Shown here: positions 1 through 10,400 of the stretch, piece by piece | How positions within the stretch are numbered: position 1 is the first letter of the stretch | How the letters are laid out: every line of letters begins with the position of its first letter | Source of the DNA: Prorocentrum cordatum | Taxonomy: Eukaryota > Sar > Dinophyceae > Prorocentrales > Prorocentraceae | Direction of reading: 5' to 3' | Assembly (NCBI GenBank): GCA_963575745.1 | Contig: CAUYUJ010016072.1 | Span: forward strand, 1 to 64,000 | DNA: 64,000 nt | The notes under the pieces: model-generated | Seen by the model: the letters and a program-made list of their open reading frames with translations, nothing else | The model's database searches: none | What the model was told of the DNA's origin: nothing | Made by a program: the position numbers and the translations under genes

Positions 1-112
1 GTCTTCCCTCGCCTCCATCGGGAGCTGGCGCGGTGCGCGGCATTGCAGGCTCTGCTGCGGGTTATGTTCCCTTTGTGGCGACGTCCGCTTCAGAACACAA
101 GCGGAGACGGGA

Positions 113-240
113 GGAGGAGGAGGAGGAGGAGGAGGACGACGACGAGGAGGAGGAGGAGGAGGAGAAGCAAGGGGAAGGGAAGAAGGAAGCAGCAGAGAGA
201 GCGAGGAAGGGGAGATGGAGAGGGGATGAGGCAGGGTAGG
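113..240. repeat. GAG/GAC purine-rich microsatellite
   Basis: Imperfect GAG and GAC trinucleotide repeats pass into GGA/GAA-rich sequence. All overlapping open frames here are low-complexity (poly-Glu, poly-Arg or poly-Ser by frame), so none is credible as a gene. Bases 1-112 show nothing recognisable. Confidence 0.85.
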
Positions 241-462
241 GGAGCGGACCCGGGAGGAGACGCAAGCAGGAACGGGGAACAGGATGCGGCCAGAGGCCGA
301 GCGCACCGTTTTGCCGTCCCCCGGTACCTCAGGGGGGAGCCCGGCGGCGTGGGCGCGGCCAGCCCCACACCTTGGCGCGGGGACAGTCTCGGGGCCCGGG
401 GCGTGCCCGAGGTCACGCCTCGTGCCGTGCCGCACGTCGCTGTCAAGGGCTCCCTCGAGGGC

Positions 463-610
463 GCGAAGTTATTCGCGCTTCGCGCTTCGCGGTCCTCGTT
501 CCTTCTCCCCCTCCTCCTCGTCCTCCTATTCTCCCTTTGGGGGGGCGGCGCGAGGGCGCGAAGTTGTTCGCGCTTCGCGCTTCGCGCAGCGCGAAGCGCG
601 AAGTTGGGAG
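463..610. repeat. GCGCGAAG / CTTCGCGC palindrome cluster
   Basis: The word GGGCGCGAAGTT followed by TTCGCGCTTCGCGC occurs twice (about 468-495 and 555-605), and the second copy folds back on itself as CGCGCAGCGCGAAGCGCG. Related words recur near 21960-22005 and 41097-41215. This is a dispersed hairpin-forming repeat of unknown function. Confidence 0.6.
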
Positions 611-1885
611 CCCTAGCTGCCTCCGAAGGTTTGGGGCATCTCGTGGTCAGCCATTCCGGCGGCATGGGCACGGCGGCGCAGACGGCCCGCTGCGAATCTT
701 GGCCGCGCCATGCCCAAAGGAATACGGGCAGCCCCCCAGCGGAGTGCGCACATCTCCTGCGTTCGTTCGCCCGTCCTCCTTCATCATTGTCGTTTGAACA
801 GGTGCACGGTTGTTGGATGTAATTAGTCAGTGCGTAGTTGCGCGTATGTTCGAGCGTGGCACGCGTAACCAGACTTGCAGCGCACGGCTGGGCCGAATGT
901 TTCCTATCAGAAGATGTTGGAGTCGTTGGGATAGTCGCTCTCTGTGGGTGCGCGACCCGCCACGAGCGCGCCGAGGTGATCAACGGGCAAGTTGTCGTGG
1001 GCGGCTCGACCGGTTCGGCCTCCGTGGTGCACGCCAGGCTGACCCGCCAGGGACCCGAGCCGCTAACGAGCACCTCGTACGGCGAGGCAATCCACTTCGC
1101 CGTCGACGAGCTGGCCGCCGATATCGGCCCCGCGGGCAGCTTCAGCGCCTGCGCCCCCAGCACCCGCGATCGGCTCGACAAGGCGCTGCGCGCCGCGCAG
1201 CCCGCCACCCGCGCATCCCCAGACATCCGACGGCTCGATTTGTTCGAGGCCGTGGCCCCTGGACCCGATCCTTCCCGGGAGGGACCTGCTTGTCGTGCCG
1301 AGCCGTTCTCGTCCTGGCCCCCTTCGGAGGCCGAGCGGGCGAAAAGGTCCAGCCGCCTCGACCTCTCCGAGCCGCCACATGTCTGGGTCTTCGGGCCCCT
1401 CGTCGGCGCGGCCGTCTAGCGGCGACCCGGGTGGCGACGCTGGCGGCTTCGCCAGGACGCTGCGGCTACGGCAGGGAGAGCCCGCGCCCGCGCCCGAGGC
1501 GGCCTCCGGCGGAGAGGGCGGAGCTGCCGGCATGCACACCGCGCTCCACGGGCTCCTCGCCGTGCTGGAGGAGCCCGCCGCGTGGCCGTGGACCGGCGCC
1601 GGCGCCGCGCCCGAAAGGGGAGGCTCCTCCACTCCAGGCTCCGCCGCCGAGCCGCACCCCCGGCTCTTCGGCGAGGAGATGGCGGCGTCTGCAGAAGGGG
1701 GGTGATATTGATTCTGGGGGCGAGCGGGACGGCAGCAGCCCCTTTTGACCCGAGGGTGCTGAGCTGCCCCTCCTCTCGTGGGAGCCCTCTTGCGCCCTTG
1801 GGAGGGGGGGGCCCTCCTCGGAAGCCTTCTGCCCCCTGGCTGCGCGCATGGTTAGAGGGAGGGGGGCCCAGGAGGGGCAGAAGGA
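611..1885. other. GC-rich stretch, no supportable gene
   Basis: Several open frames of 130-310 codons overlap on both strands, as expected in stop-poor GC-rich DNA. None shows a domain or motif I recognise. The frame at 838-1419 is the least repetitive, but nothing supports it beyond being open. Confidence 0.5.
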
Positions 1886-1887
1886 AG

Positions 1888-1962
1888 GGGGCATTCTCAG
1901 AAGCCCTCACGGCTTCTCAAGAGCCTGCTCAGAACTTCTCAGGCCTTTCTAAGAGTGCCCTT
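1888..1962. repeat. CTTCTCAGAAG palindrome cluster
   Basis: Short words CTTCTCA, TTCTCAGAAG and GGCTTCTC recur in a 75-bp stretch. The same vocabulary recurs at 39290-39435 and 60288-60400, so this is a dispersed hairpin-rich repeat. Confidence 0.5.
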
Positions 1963-2461
1963 TCCTTCTAGAACGGCCACCCCCGACTCCTCAGAGGGCC
2001 CCCCCCTGCGCCCCCCCCCAATCGTGCGCGCCGCGTCTTCCGAGCAGGCCGCCCCCCTCCCCCTGCCACCCCGTGGTTTGCCTCCAAGAGGAGCGCGCCG
2101 TCTCGCAGGACTACACCAACACAGTGTCAATGAGGTTCGCGCAGCTCCTCGACGAGGACGTTGGTACCCGCAGCCGAAGCAGGAGGCCGTCCTTCACGTC
2201 AGCGCTCAGTGCCCTCTAGCGTCGATGCCTCCCGGCCCGTTCCGGGAGCTGGGGGGGGGGAGGGAAGGTAAGCGGAGGAGGTCTGGCGTCTGGCAGACAT
2301 AGGATGGCGATTCTATCCCGAGCTCTCTGGAACGCCCTCAGATCTTTCCGAAGCGCTCTGAAATGGCCAGGGCGCCAGATCTGTCCTCCAGACCCGCCAG
2401 TTCTCAGAAGTTCTCGATTGATGTATCCCCGAATTTATCTTGGCTCTATCTCCGTTTTGCG

Positions 2462-2645
2462 TACTCCAGATTTCGTAATAAAAGGGAGGGGGTCTGGACC
2501 CTCCAAGACAAGCCATTTCAGACCCCCCCCCGTGGGAGAACCCTCCTAAACATCGTCCCCAGACCCCCCCAGACCCTCCAAGATCGCTTGGAAGAGACCC
2601 CCCCCGAAATGAGACCCCCCTCCCTTTATTACGAAATCTAGAGTA
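2462..2645. mobile_element. MITE-like element, about 25-bp terminal inverted repeats
   Basis: The left end TACTCCAGATTTCGTAATAA is repeated in inverse orientation at the right end (reverse complement TACTCTAGATTTCGTAATAA). The inverted match continues through GGGAGG and GGGTCT. The interior is G-tract and C-tract rich and has no reading frame of interest. If TA is the target duplication, the element proper is about 180 bp. That points to a Tc1/mariner-like non-autonomous element, but this is an inference from the ends only. I saw no second copy in the window. Confidence 0.7.
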
Positions 2646-3002
2646 GACGGGGGATGGAGATGGGAGGACGCGTGAAGGGGTAGCGGGGAGAGGCGTTGGA
2701 GGCAACCTCGTTCCTCCTCTGTCCTGCTTTGTCCATGTCCTCCCCGTCCCCCGATTATCCCTCCCCCCACCCCGGCGACCTCCAAGCGGCTTCGGCGGGT
2801 CCGCGCGTCCCAGGACCCGCCTCGTCAAAGCAGCGTACGACGCTGGGCAGAGTCGTGAATGTGGAAGCCTCTGCCACGAAGCTCGTCTCAATTCACGTGG
2901 CCGGCCTGGGCGAGAGGAGCAGCGCGCTTGACTATCCAGCGCGCGGCCTCCAGAATGTCTCCGGTCAGGAGGGAAAGAAACACACAGACACAATTAATCT
3001 TC

Positions 3003-3112
3003 GATTTCCTGGAAAATATTGGGAAATATGGGAAGTGGTGGGGAAGACAAAAACCCAGAAAATATGGGGAAATATGGGGAATATTTTTATTTGTGTGTAT
3101 TTATTTGTGTGT
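3003..3112. repeat. GGAAATATGGG micro-repeat, AT-richer patch
   Basis: GGGAAATATGGG-type words recur about six times, then come two TTTATTTGTGTGT units. The patch is strikingly AT-rich against its surroundings. No gene is visible. Confidence 0.6.
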
Positions 3113-3119
3113 CCCAGGG

Positions 3120-4320
3120 CCCCTTCATCCGGTGTTCTGGCAGGCCCCGCCGAGATCGGGACATGTTGCACGAGGGGCCCTCGGAGCGCCGGCGAGGGCC
3201 GAGGCCCCCTCCCGCTGCGCCGGCCACGGTGCGGCCCCGGGGCTCTGCCGTGCCTGGGCGTTTCCGCGCGTCCTCGTCTGGCGTCGCCGATCGGGGGCGG
3301 AAAAGAGGGGGGTGATGACTAGGGGGGGGTAGATATCATGGCGTCGGCCATGATATTTCCCCAGATTTCATGGCGCCTCTTCTTATTTCATTACGTCCCT
3401 GGCCCCCCCGCTGGGCCGCGCACATGCCGCCGGTCATGATTTGCGCCCCCCCCCTCTTGGACACCCCCCTCTTTTCCGCTCCCGAGCCGACAGGGTCTGG
3501 GGAGAGGAGGCGCACCAGGAGCCACCGCCACCCGGGGGGGGCACACTGCCGCAGCTTCTGGCTCCGGCCCCCTCCCTCCCCTGCCTCTGGCCTCCGAGTG
3601 GTGGCAGCGCGCTGCCTTCAGAGCCCCCCTTGCACGGAGGCCGCCGCTCGCCTCCTCCGGCCACTCCGTTGCCGCCTCCTCGGCCCCCTCCTCAGCCGCA
3701 CTGCTGCTGACGCAACCTCTCCACAGCAGAGCTTCAAAGGCTGACGAGTCCTGCTCCTGGTCGCCTCTGCCAAGCTGGTGCGGTCGGGCTGGTGTAGTGT
3801 TCGGCACTCCAGCTCGAGCCCTCCCCAGCAGGCGCACCACAGGGGCGAGGAATGCTCCCCCCATCCTCAGAGACTTGGACCTGGACCCGCATGTTTTCGA
3901 CCTGCGGGCCCCAGAGGTTTGGACAAGCTGGCCAACCAGGACCAACAACGGTCCCGATCTGGGCCGAAGTTGGGGAGAAACGCCAGGATCGAAGCAATAC
4001 GTAGTGATGATTTCAGTGAATGTCGATGCCCAGTGGGTAAGCTTCAAAAGAACAGCGAAGAACTTGGCGTACGAGACCTGGGCGCTTGAGGTGGCAGTGC
4101 TGTTTTCTCCAGCTCGTTCTCGGCCACCGAGCGGGCCGGCGGACATGTACGCAACGTCCATGGGCCCGCCGGACGGGGCCTCGCCGGGGCCGTCCTGCCC
4201 GACGTGCCCGCTGCGGCCGGGGTGCTACCGCCTCGCTGCGGGGCAGCCTGGCGTGCGGCTGGAGATGACGCTGCGCGCAGACGGCCGCTGCCGCTACCTG
4301 GAACGCAGCGGGTGAACGAA
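3120..4320. other. No identifiable feature
   Basis: GC-rich sequence with many short overlapping frames. None has a recognisable motif. Homopurine and homopyrimidine runs are frequent near 3300-3700. Confidence 0.4.
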
Positions 4321-4321
4321 C

Positions 4322-4361
<40 letters not shown>

Positions 4362-4374
4362 CGACGACGACGAC
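4321..4374. repeat. (GAC)n microsatellite
   Basis: About 17 nearly uninterrupted GAC triplets with one GAT. The poly-Asp frame through it is a microsatellite artefact. Confidence 0.95.
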
Positions 4375-4641
4375 GGGTGGCCCCAAGCATTCGGCGCCCC
4401 GAACACAATTGAGGCGGCCAGATTGTCGTCTCTCTTTTCTGGGAGATCCGCGCGGATTTCTGGGGTCCCCGCTGGACGCCCCCGCCCTCAACCCCCACCC
4501 GGCGGCGCCTCTGGCAGCTCCCCCTCACGCGCCTCGCGCGCCAGAGAGGAGGGGGTCCAGAGTGGGGCCTCCGAAAGGTTTGGTTTAGGCCGTTCCCAGC
4601 TCCTCTGCGCACCGACCCTGCCCGGGCCAATCCTGGGCTGA

Positions 4642-4837
4642 TCGGGTCGGGCGAAAGGGGGGGGTTGGGAAAGGGGGGGTTACGAAATCTGCTGCATGCA
4701 GCTGGTTTCGGCCTCACCGAGGGGCCCATTCCTCGATACATGGGCGCCTCCCGGCGCCGGGAGGCGCCGGGAAAATCAGCTACGCGAGCTGATTCTCAAA
4801 CCCCCCCTTTGCTATCCCCCCCTTTCGCCCGACCCGA
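4642..4837. mobile_element. MITE-like element, family with 5-bp target duplication, copy 1
   Basis: The ends are inverted repeats: TCGGGTCGGGCGAAAGG on the left and its complement CTTTCGCCCGACCCGA on the right, followed inward by matched G-runs and C-runs. The element is flanked by GCTGA at 4637-4641 and again at 4838-4842, a perfect 5-bp direct repeat. The centre holds further palindromes (GGCGCCGGGAGGCGCC and ATCAGCTACGCGAGCTGAT). A near-identical copy lies at 26165-26359 with a different 5-bp duplication, so this is a genuinely mobile, non-autonomous family. No transposase is visible. Confidence 0.85.
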
Positions 4838-5049
4838 GCTGAGGCTGAGGGTTCCCTCGGCGCCTTGGGCTGGCCCTGGTAAGGCCGGTGCGGTTGTGAC
4901 ACCGCTGGCGTCCAGGAGCAGTGCTCGGGCTGCACGCTGCGGTCGGTGGCGTCGGCGGTTTCCTGGGAGGTCGTGCTCGAGGAGCCGCGCTGGTGGAGAA
5001 ATCCAGGAGGGGCAGGACGAGCTTCCTCGCTTTGAGCAACAGCTCCAAA

Positions 5050-5182
5050 TTGTAGGAAGATCTCGCGGATGTCTTGGGTCGGCGTTGGGCCTTTCCCCGT
5101 CGGCGCCTCCAGCGTCGCCAATGGCGCGCGTTGGAGGAGGGGGCCAACGACAACCAATAGCCGACCTCTGACAGTCTACGTT
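5050..5182. mobile_element. Degenerate copy of the GGTCCGCGC inverted-repeat family
   Basis: The left end reads TGTAGGAAGATCTCGCGGAT then GTCTTGGGTCGGCGTTGGGC. The right end, in reverse complement, reads GACTGTCAGAGGTCGGC. Both resemble the ends of the better copies at 36817-36925 and 41702-41830. The arms are heavily mutated, so this is an old copy. Confidence 0.4.
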
Positions 5183-5261
5183 AATGCACATGACGAAAGC
5201 ACGGGGGTCGTGACATTCCTGTCACGACTCCGCCTCCTTGTCTCATTCCCGCTTCCTTCTC

Positions 5262-5690
5262 TCTTTCGTATTGAGTGTATCTCATACTCGCCCACACGCT
5301 CACACTCTGACTCACTCATACTCAGACTCGCTCATGATCGGTCTAATCCGATTCAGACCAATTCGCATTCACTCACTCACACCACGATGACTCAAACTCG
5401 GACATTTTCACACTGGGATTCTCTCATAACCAGGCTCACCCCCATTCAGACTCACTCCCAGTCAGGCTCACTCACACAGAGATGCACTCACACCCGTGCT
5501 CACTCGCACTCATATCTACACTCACATTCAGTCTCACTTACGTAATATCTCACTCACATTCGGTTATGTCGCACGTTCTTAGACTCACTCATTTAGACGC
5601 ATTCTTAGTCATATTCATTTGCGCTCAGTCGACTCCATGACACTCAGTCTCACCATGCATACATCCACTCACCCACTCATGATCACCGCG
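5262..5690. repeat. CACTCA-rich simple repeat
   Basis: About 430 bases built from CTCACTCAC, ACTCAGACTC and CATTCA words, a degenerate microsatellite biased to C, T and A. The Ser/Thr/His-rich frame through it is not a gene. Confidence 0.8.
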
Positions 5691-6040
5691 ATGTAGCAGC
5701 CATGGCAATTAGGCACCTCATAGGGAAGCCGCATAGGGTGATGTCACGGGCCCGTTCCCAGATTGGTGGGATCTCTCGAGGGATGCAGCAGGCGTGGCCT
5801 TTGGGAGCCCCAGGGTGGAGACCGCCAGGGGGGATATCATGGGCCCGTTGCGCCCAGATCGGTGGAACCTCTCGGGTAGAGTGGCCGTTCTTGGAAGTAC
5901 ACGGGTGACTGTGCTACTGTGGGAGCCCCATGGTCATCGCGATATAGCAAGCATGGCACTTGGCCGCCCCAAGGGTGAACCGCCATGGTGTGTATCACGG
6001 TCCCGTTCGCGCGTAGATTGCGGGGATATGCTCATGTTCA
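5691..6040. repeat. Degenerate tandem repeat
   Basis: The phrase ATGTCACGGGCCCGTTCCCA then GATTGGTGGGA recurs at about 5741, 5832 and 5993. The phrase GATGTAGCAGCCATGGCA recurs at about 5691 and 5942. This indicates an old higher-order duplication of about 250 bp. Confidence 0.55.
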
Positions 6041-6244
6041 GGCATTCACAGAGGAAGATGCACGACAGCGTGATGCACATATGGAGATTCTCGCATCGAG
6101 TAACAGTGTTGTGTGGTCTTCTCTCCTGTTGCTGGCGGCAAGTCCCGCCACCGTGCCAGCACAGCATTCTGGGTGGCGATAGCTCGAGTGGTGGAGAGCC
6201 GTGGTGAGGATCAGGATGATGATGCTATCGCTATCTCCTGTGAG

Positions 6245-6620
6245 GCAGTTTTTTGGGGTCCCCGGGGGCAGTCTTGGGGCCGTCATTGTCTGGAGGCCGT
6301 CTTGGGCCGCCAAATGGTTTTCCAAGGCCGCCTTGGGTTCCACGGGAGGCCTTCTTGGAAACCTTTTGGGCCATCGTGGGCTTTCCTGGGCCATTTTGGA
6401 ACCGTCTCTCGGGCCTCGTGGGCCGTCATCGTGGAGGCTCCTTGGGCCGTGTTGAGCTGACGGGAAACGGGACACCAACGAGCTTGGTTTCTTCAGATTT
6501 TGGTGGGGGTCTTGTTGTGGCCTTTGAGGCCCTCTTGGAGGCGTAGTCGGCAGTCTTGACGCTATATTGGGCCGCCTTGGGGCCACATTGGGCAGTCTTC
6601 GAGGCATCATGGGCCATCTT
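6245..6620 (+). repeat. CTTGGG-type array
   Basis: The words CTTGGGGC, GCCGTCTTGG and GCCTCGTGGG recur every 10-14 bases. Tryptophan/glycine-rich frames result and are artefacts. The same array type occurs at 9960-10400, 14440-15060, 23740-24560 and 36000-36450 in this orientation, and at 34100-35600 and 51910-52120 in the opposite orientation. Confidence 0.65.
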
Positions 6621-7262
6621 CGTGTCTTTGGTTTCCTGCATGAGCCGTTTTGGAAGCTCGGTATGCCGTTCCATTGTTCCTTAACGGGGGATTGTGGCTT
6701 CGGGAGTACGGATCCATCGTGTTGTACAAGGGATCGTAGCTTCGGGAGGGGGTTGGGGGCTGCATGCGGATAGACGCACGTAGGGGGGGTCCCTTGTTAG
6801 AATGCAGAGGCCTTGCCAGACAGCCCTTGGCATTCTGCCACGCCTCAACGTGCACAAGGCATGGTGGCGGACCCTCCTCCTCCTCGCCATCCCCCTCATC
6901 CTTGATCCTGCCGACGCGCACACAGCCAGGGCAGGTTTGTTGAAGCGAATCGTCTCCAGCCCGATGACCTCTCGGCTGGGAGGGGACATCGCCATGAACC
7001 AGTAATGGGCAGCGTGGGACCTCGACCCATTGTCCCGTATACCAAGGTGTAGGTAGCAGGCTGATATCCTTTACAGGGAGTTGCCACGGACATCGTTTTT
7101 CCCCGCCCTCCTCAGATTGCCCATCACACCTTCCCACCTCCTCTTCAGCCTCCCCCTCCCCAATTCACCCCCCCTCATCATATTTGCAATGTTCCCTGAA
7201 CCTCCCTCCCGTGTGTCCCCCGCCTCCTCCTTCCTTGTTCTCCGTCTTCACTCCTCACAATC

Positions 7263-7290
7263 GTACTGCTGCTTCCTCCCTCGTCACTCC
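7263..7290. repeat. Flanking direct repeat, left (28 bp)
   Basis: Begins GTACTGCTGCTTCCTCCC. It is identical to 7456-7483 and abuts the left end of the TIR element at 7291-7455. It behaves as an unusually long target-site duplication. Confidence 0.85.
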
Positions 7291-7455
7291 TCACCACCCA
7301 CCAAACCACCCCAACCCAACCCGAAGGCTCAGATTTACCCTCGATTTCCAGTGGGGGGGGTCGGGAAACATCGAAAAAACACATGTGGAACCCTTACCCC
7401 CCCAACCCGAAATTCGGGTCTTCGGGTTGGGTTGGGGTGGTCTGGTAGGTAGTCA
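7291..7455. mobile_element. TIR element with long flanking duplications, copy 1 (165 bp)
   Basis: The element starts TCACCACCCACCAAACCACC and ends with the inverse, GGTGGTCTGGTAGGTAGTCA. Arms of about 36 bp are complementary apart from C/T-type changes and one terminal base. The inner arm CCCAACCCAACCCGAAG is perfect. It has three near-identical copies here (also 25637-25811 and 45714-45882), so it moved recently. It has no coding capacity. Both arms carry GGGTTGGGTTGGGG on one strand and could form a G-quadruplex. The 28-bp perfect flanking duplication is much longer than those of ordinary cut-and-paste DNA transposons. Confidence 0.85.
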
Positions 7456-7483
7456 GTACTGCTGCTTCCTCCCTCGTCACTCC
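7456..7483. repeat. Flanking direct repeat, right (28 bp)
   Basis: Perfect copy of 7263-7290, directly against the right end of the TIR element. Confidence 0.85.
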
Positions 7484-7624
7484 TCTTTCCTCCCTTCTCC
7501 CCGCTCCTCCTCCCGATCACTGCCTCGACCAGGTCGACCCGTCGGGCCGCGCTCTTCTCTGGGGCCGCCGTGGCCGTGCAGCTCCAAGGGAAGGCTCCTG
7601 GGCAGGCTCGGACCTCCCCTCCCA

Positions 7625-7798
7625 TACACCTTAGGCGATGCTTAAGACAACTTGAGTTTTCGGCCAGAGTCTCGATTATTCTTAACGTTTCAATGTAAAT
7701 CCTAAGTTTTTCATTGAAATGTTGGGTTTGTATTCAAGATCTGAGACTATGAATTTCTTAACCCATGATTTCTAAAGCATTTCGCAGGGTGTACCTCG
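7625..7798. mobile_element. AT-richer MITE-like element, TA-flanked, copy 1
   Basis: Begins TACACCTTAGGCGATGCTTAAG. Ends CTAAAGCATTTCGCAGGGTGTA, an imperfect inverse. The interior contains CTTAACG, TTTCAATG and TTCTTAACCCATG. It is markedly AT-richer than its surroundings. A closely similar copy lies at 25903-26075. TA at both ends fits Tc1/mariner-type insertion, by inference. No transposase frame is present. Confidence 0.75.
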
Positions 7799-7821
7799 AT
7801 ACCCAGACGCAAGCGGACGCC

Positions 7822-7852
7822 CGCTGCCAGGAGGAGGAGGAGGAGGAGGAGG
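7822..7852. repeat. (GGA)n microsatellite
   Basis: Short run of GGA triplets just after the MITE. From there to 8834 I see no gene, only GC-rich DNA and short unconvincing frames. Confidence 0.7.
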
Positions 7853-8833
7853 AGCCCTGTCAGGTGTGCTTGACTGCGGCTTATCCCCAGCAGGTTTTGT
7901 CCATTCCATTCCTTCCCCAACCCCTCTTCCCCTGGATGTCCCCTGACAGGTTTCTGGCGGGGTGCCCGCCGATGCATCAGCGACACGGCATACTTTCTCC
8001 ACGACGGCAACGGCGATGCATCGGCGATACGGCGCGACCCCCTGACCCCATCTTCTCGGACCCCATTGGGGAGGCCTTCGTTCCAGGCATGTCCCCCCTC
8101 GCGGAGGGGCCTTGGAGATTCCCGAGGCCCCCCCAAACTGAAAATTGAAACAATACAGGAAATATCCTCGGCCATCCACCCTGGTTTCTGCCTTCCTTTG
8201 ATCCCTCCTCCCCTTCACCTTCCGCCCCCATCGAGCCCTGCGTCCCTCCTACCCGCCCCCCCTCCCGAAGGAGGCCCGGCCTGGGATGGGCGGGACGTTG
8301 TTGTTGTCGTCGCCCAGCGGTTCGTCCGCCGGAGCGGGCGAGGAGGCCGCATCCGCCGCCTCACCGCGTGGGTGAGGGAGGCGGGGGAGGTGGAGGGCAT
8401 GCTTGTGCATTTGGTTGTGTATAGCTTCCAGAGGCCTCCGACCACTCCACCTCCGTCGGTGTGACGGTGTAAATCCCGATGCGCGTTTCTTAGATTTCGG
8501 CATTTGTGGTGTTTTCTGGGCTGGCCAGGGACTCGCGATGACAAAAGTCCTTTTGGGGCACGGGTCTGTACATTTATCAGTTGAACACATTTGGACATCT
8601 TGTGGACTCCCGAACTTACTCGTACTTTTGTTATGTTTTGTTTTGGCCTCAGTGGGTCTTGGGGCCCGCATTGTGCAATATTGGACCGTCTTAGATTGAT
8701 GTCGCGTGCAATGTGAATGCTTCTGGGGCAGATCAGAAGCCCTACCCTTGAGAAAAGCACGGGGAATCAAGTGTCTTAGTGAAGGACCCAAGCATACGCA
8801 GCTGCGGATATCGCGACTGGGGTGAGACGACGT

Positions 8834-9620
8834 AGGGAGGCCACGAAAAGTGTGAGGGGTGCACCGAAATGGGCACGGTGCCGCCATGCGGACTCTGTCA
8901 TCGGGGCCTTTGGCGGAGGTCTCTCTAGGGGGGCCACGAAACGTGTGAGCGGTGTGCCGAAAGGGTGCGGTGCCGCCATTCGGACATTGCCACTGGGGCT
9001 TTCGGCGGAGGTCTCAGTGTGGCCACGAAACGTGTGATTTGTGTGCGAAATGGGTGCGGCGCCGCCACGCAGACGCGGCCACTGGGGCCTTCGGCTGAGC
9101 TCCCTATGGAGCCACGACGCGAATGAGGGGTGTGCTGAAACGGGTGGAGAACCGCATGCGAAATCCCCTTCCTGGAGGCGTCGCTGGAGCTCCATATGGG
9201 GCTACGAAACGTGTGCAGGGTGTGCCGAAGTTGGTGGAGAACCGCATGCGACCCGCCCCCCCCCCTTCTGGGGGCTTCGGTGGAGCTCCCAACTGGGCCA
9301 CGAAACCTGTGAGGGGTGCGGAGGACCATATGCGCAATCCCCTCCTGAGGACTTCGGTGGAGCTGCCTATGGGGCCATGACAAGTGTGAGTGGTGTGGAG
9401 AACCGCATGCAAAACTCCTTCCTGAGGGCTTCGGTTAAGCTCCCCAGAGGGCCACGAAACGTGTGAGGTAAGTGGAGGACCACATGCGTAACCCTCTCCT
9501 GAGGGCTTCGGTGGAACTCCCTGTAGGGTCACGAAAAGTGTGAAGAATGTGGGGGACCACATGCGTAACCTCCTCCTGAGGGCTTCGGTGGAGCTCCCCA
9601 TGGGGCAACGAACAGTCTGA
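8834..9620 (+). repeat. 90-bp satellite array A
   Basis: The unit contains GGGGCCACGAAACGTGTGAG, then GGTGTGCCGAAATGGGTG, then GCATGCG, then CTTCGGTGGAGCTCCC. About nine degenerate units of 80-95 bp. The same satellite occurs in reverse orientation at 32655-33390 and 61630-62600. Because the unit is close to a multiple of three, long open frames run through it on both strands. These are repeat artefacts. Confidence 0.85.
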
Positions 9621-9712
9621 GGTGTGCCAAAATGCGCGCGCGGAGGGCAGAGGCATTGATGGGGAGGAGGGACGAGGAGAGGAGAGGAGGAGAGGAGAAC
9701 GCTATGCGCCGT

Positions 9713-9749
9713 CTCTTCAAAACGGGGACCCAACACCACAGGATGGTTG
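9713..9749 (+). repeat. 37-bp terminal motif of satellite arrays, copy A
   Basis: Begins CTCTTCAAAACGGGGACCCA and ends CACAGGATGGTTG. It follows array A after a polypurine spacer (9650-9700). The same motif ends arrays B (32529-32565) and C (61553-61589) in the same orientation relative to the array, with one or two differences. A diverged version follows the unrelated 103-bp array at 44161-44195. Confidence 0.85.
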
Positions 9750-9959
9750 TCAACAACACTTCGTGTGCTTCAATGACTTGGGCGTCCCATGAAGAATCTC
9801 GGAGTCAGAGGTGCCCTTGTATCAGATTCGTTACACTCCATCCGATGACAGATCTTTCGGCACAGCTTCTGCGCATGGCGCGGCTGCATCTGTGACCGAC
9901 ATGCAAATTTTAGAATATACCGGCGCCTCTGGAGGCCGTGTGGTCTCGTCATGGATTTG

Positions 9960-10400
9960 TTGTGACCTTTTTGGCGACCTACATCATGGACTGATGTGTG
10001 GCTCTCTTTGGGCCGTCTTGGAGGAGAAGTTTCGGGGACATCTTGGGCCGTCTTGCGGTCTCTTATGGCTCGATTCGGGATCTGCGGTGCTGCCTTGGAG
10101 CGAAAAAGCGTGGAAGTCAACAAGCACATGCAAACTTCCGGAAACCGCCACGATGTTAAATGATTTGGGAAGTTTGTGTTTCTTGTTGGGGCCCTCTTAG
10201 GGCGTTTGGGTCCTTTTCGGAGGCCTCGCGGAGCCTCGGGGCCCTTGTGGGGCCTGGGCCATTTCGGCCTCACTTTGAGCAGTCTTATGCTTTCATGACG
10301 CATATTTGGCCTGTCTTGGCGCCGTCTGGGCCTGCTTTGGGACGTTCCCCGGTCTCTTCGGCAACCTTGGCAGCGTACCGGGGCATCTTCGAACGCATCC
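9960..10400 (+). repeat. Sparse CTTGGG-type array
   Basis: The words GGGCCGTCTTGG, GGCGTTTGGG and GCCTCGCGG recur loosely. It is a degenerate member of the CTTGGG-type arrays. No gene is supported. Confidence 0.45.

Noticed and set aside
90-1226. 378-codon minus-strand frame and overlapping plus frames
   Set aside because: Low-complexity start and GC-rich composition. No motif, and several equally long frames overlap it.
7291-7455. GGGTTGGGTTGGGG as possible telomeric repeat
   Set aside because: It occurs only as part of the element's inverted arms, two to three units long, and is internal.
8834-9620. Regularly spaced repeats resembling a CRISPR array
   Set aside because: Units are tandem and degenerate, without unique spacers, and the organism is a eukaryote.
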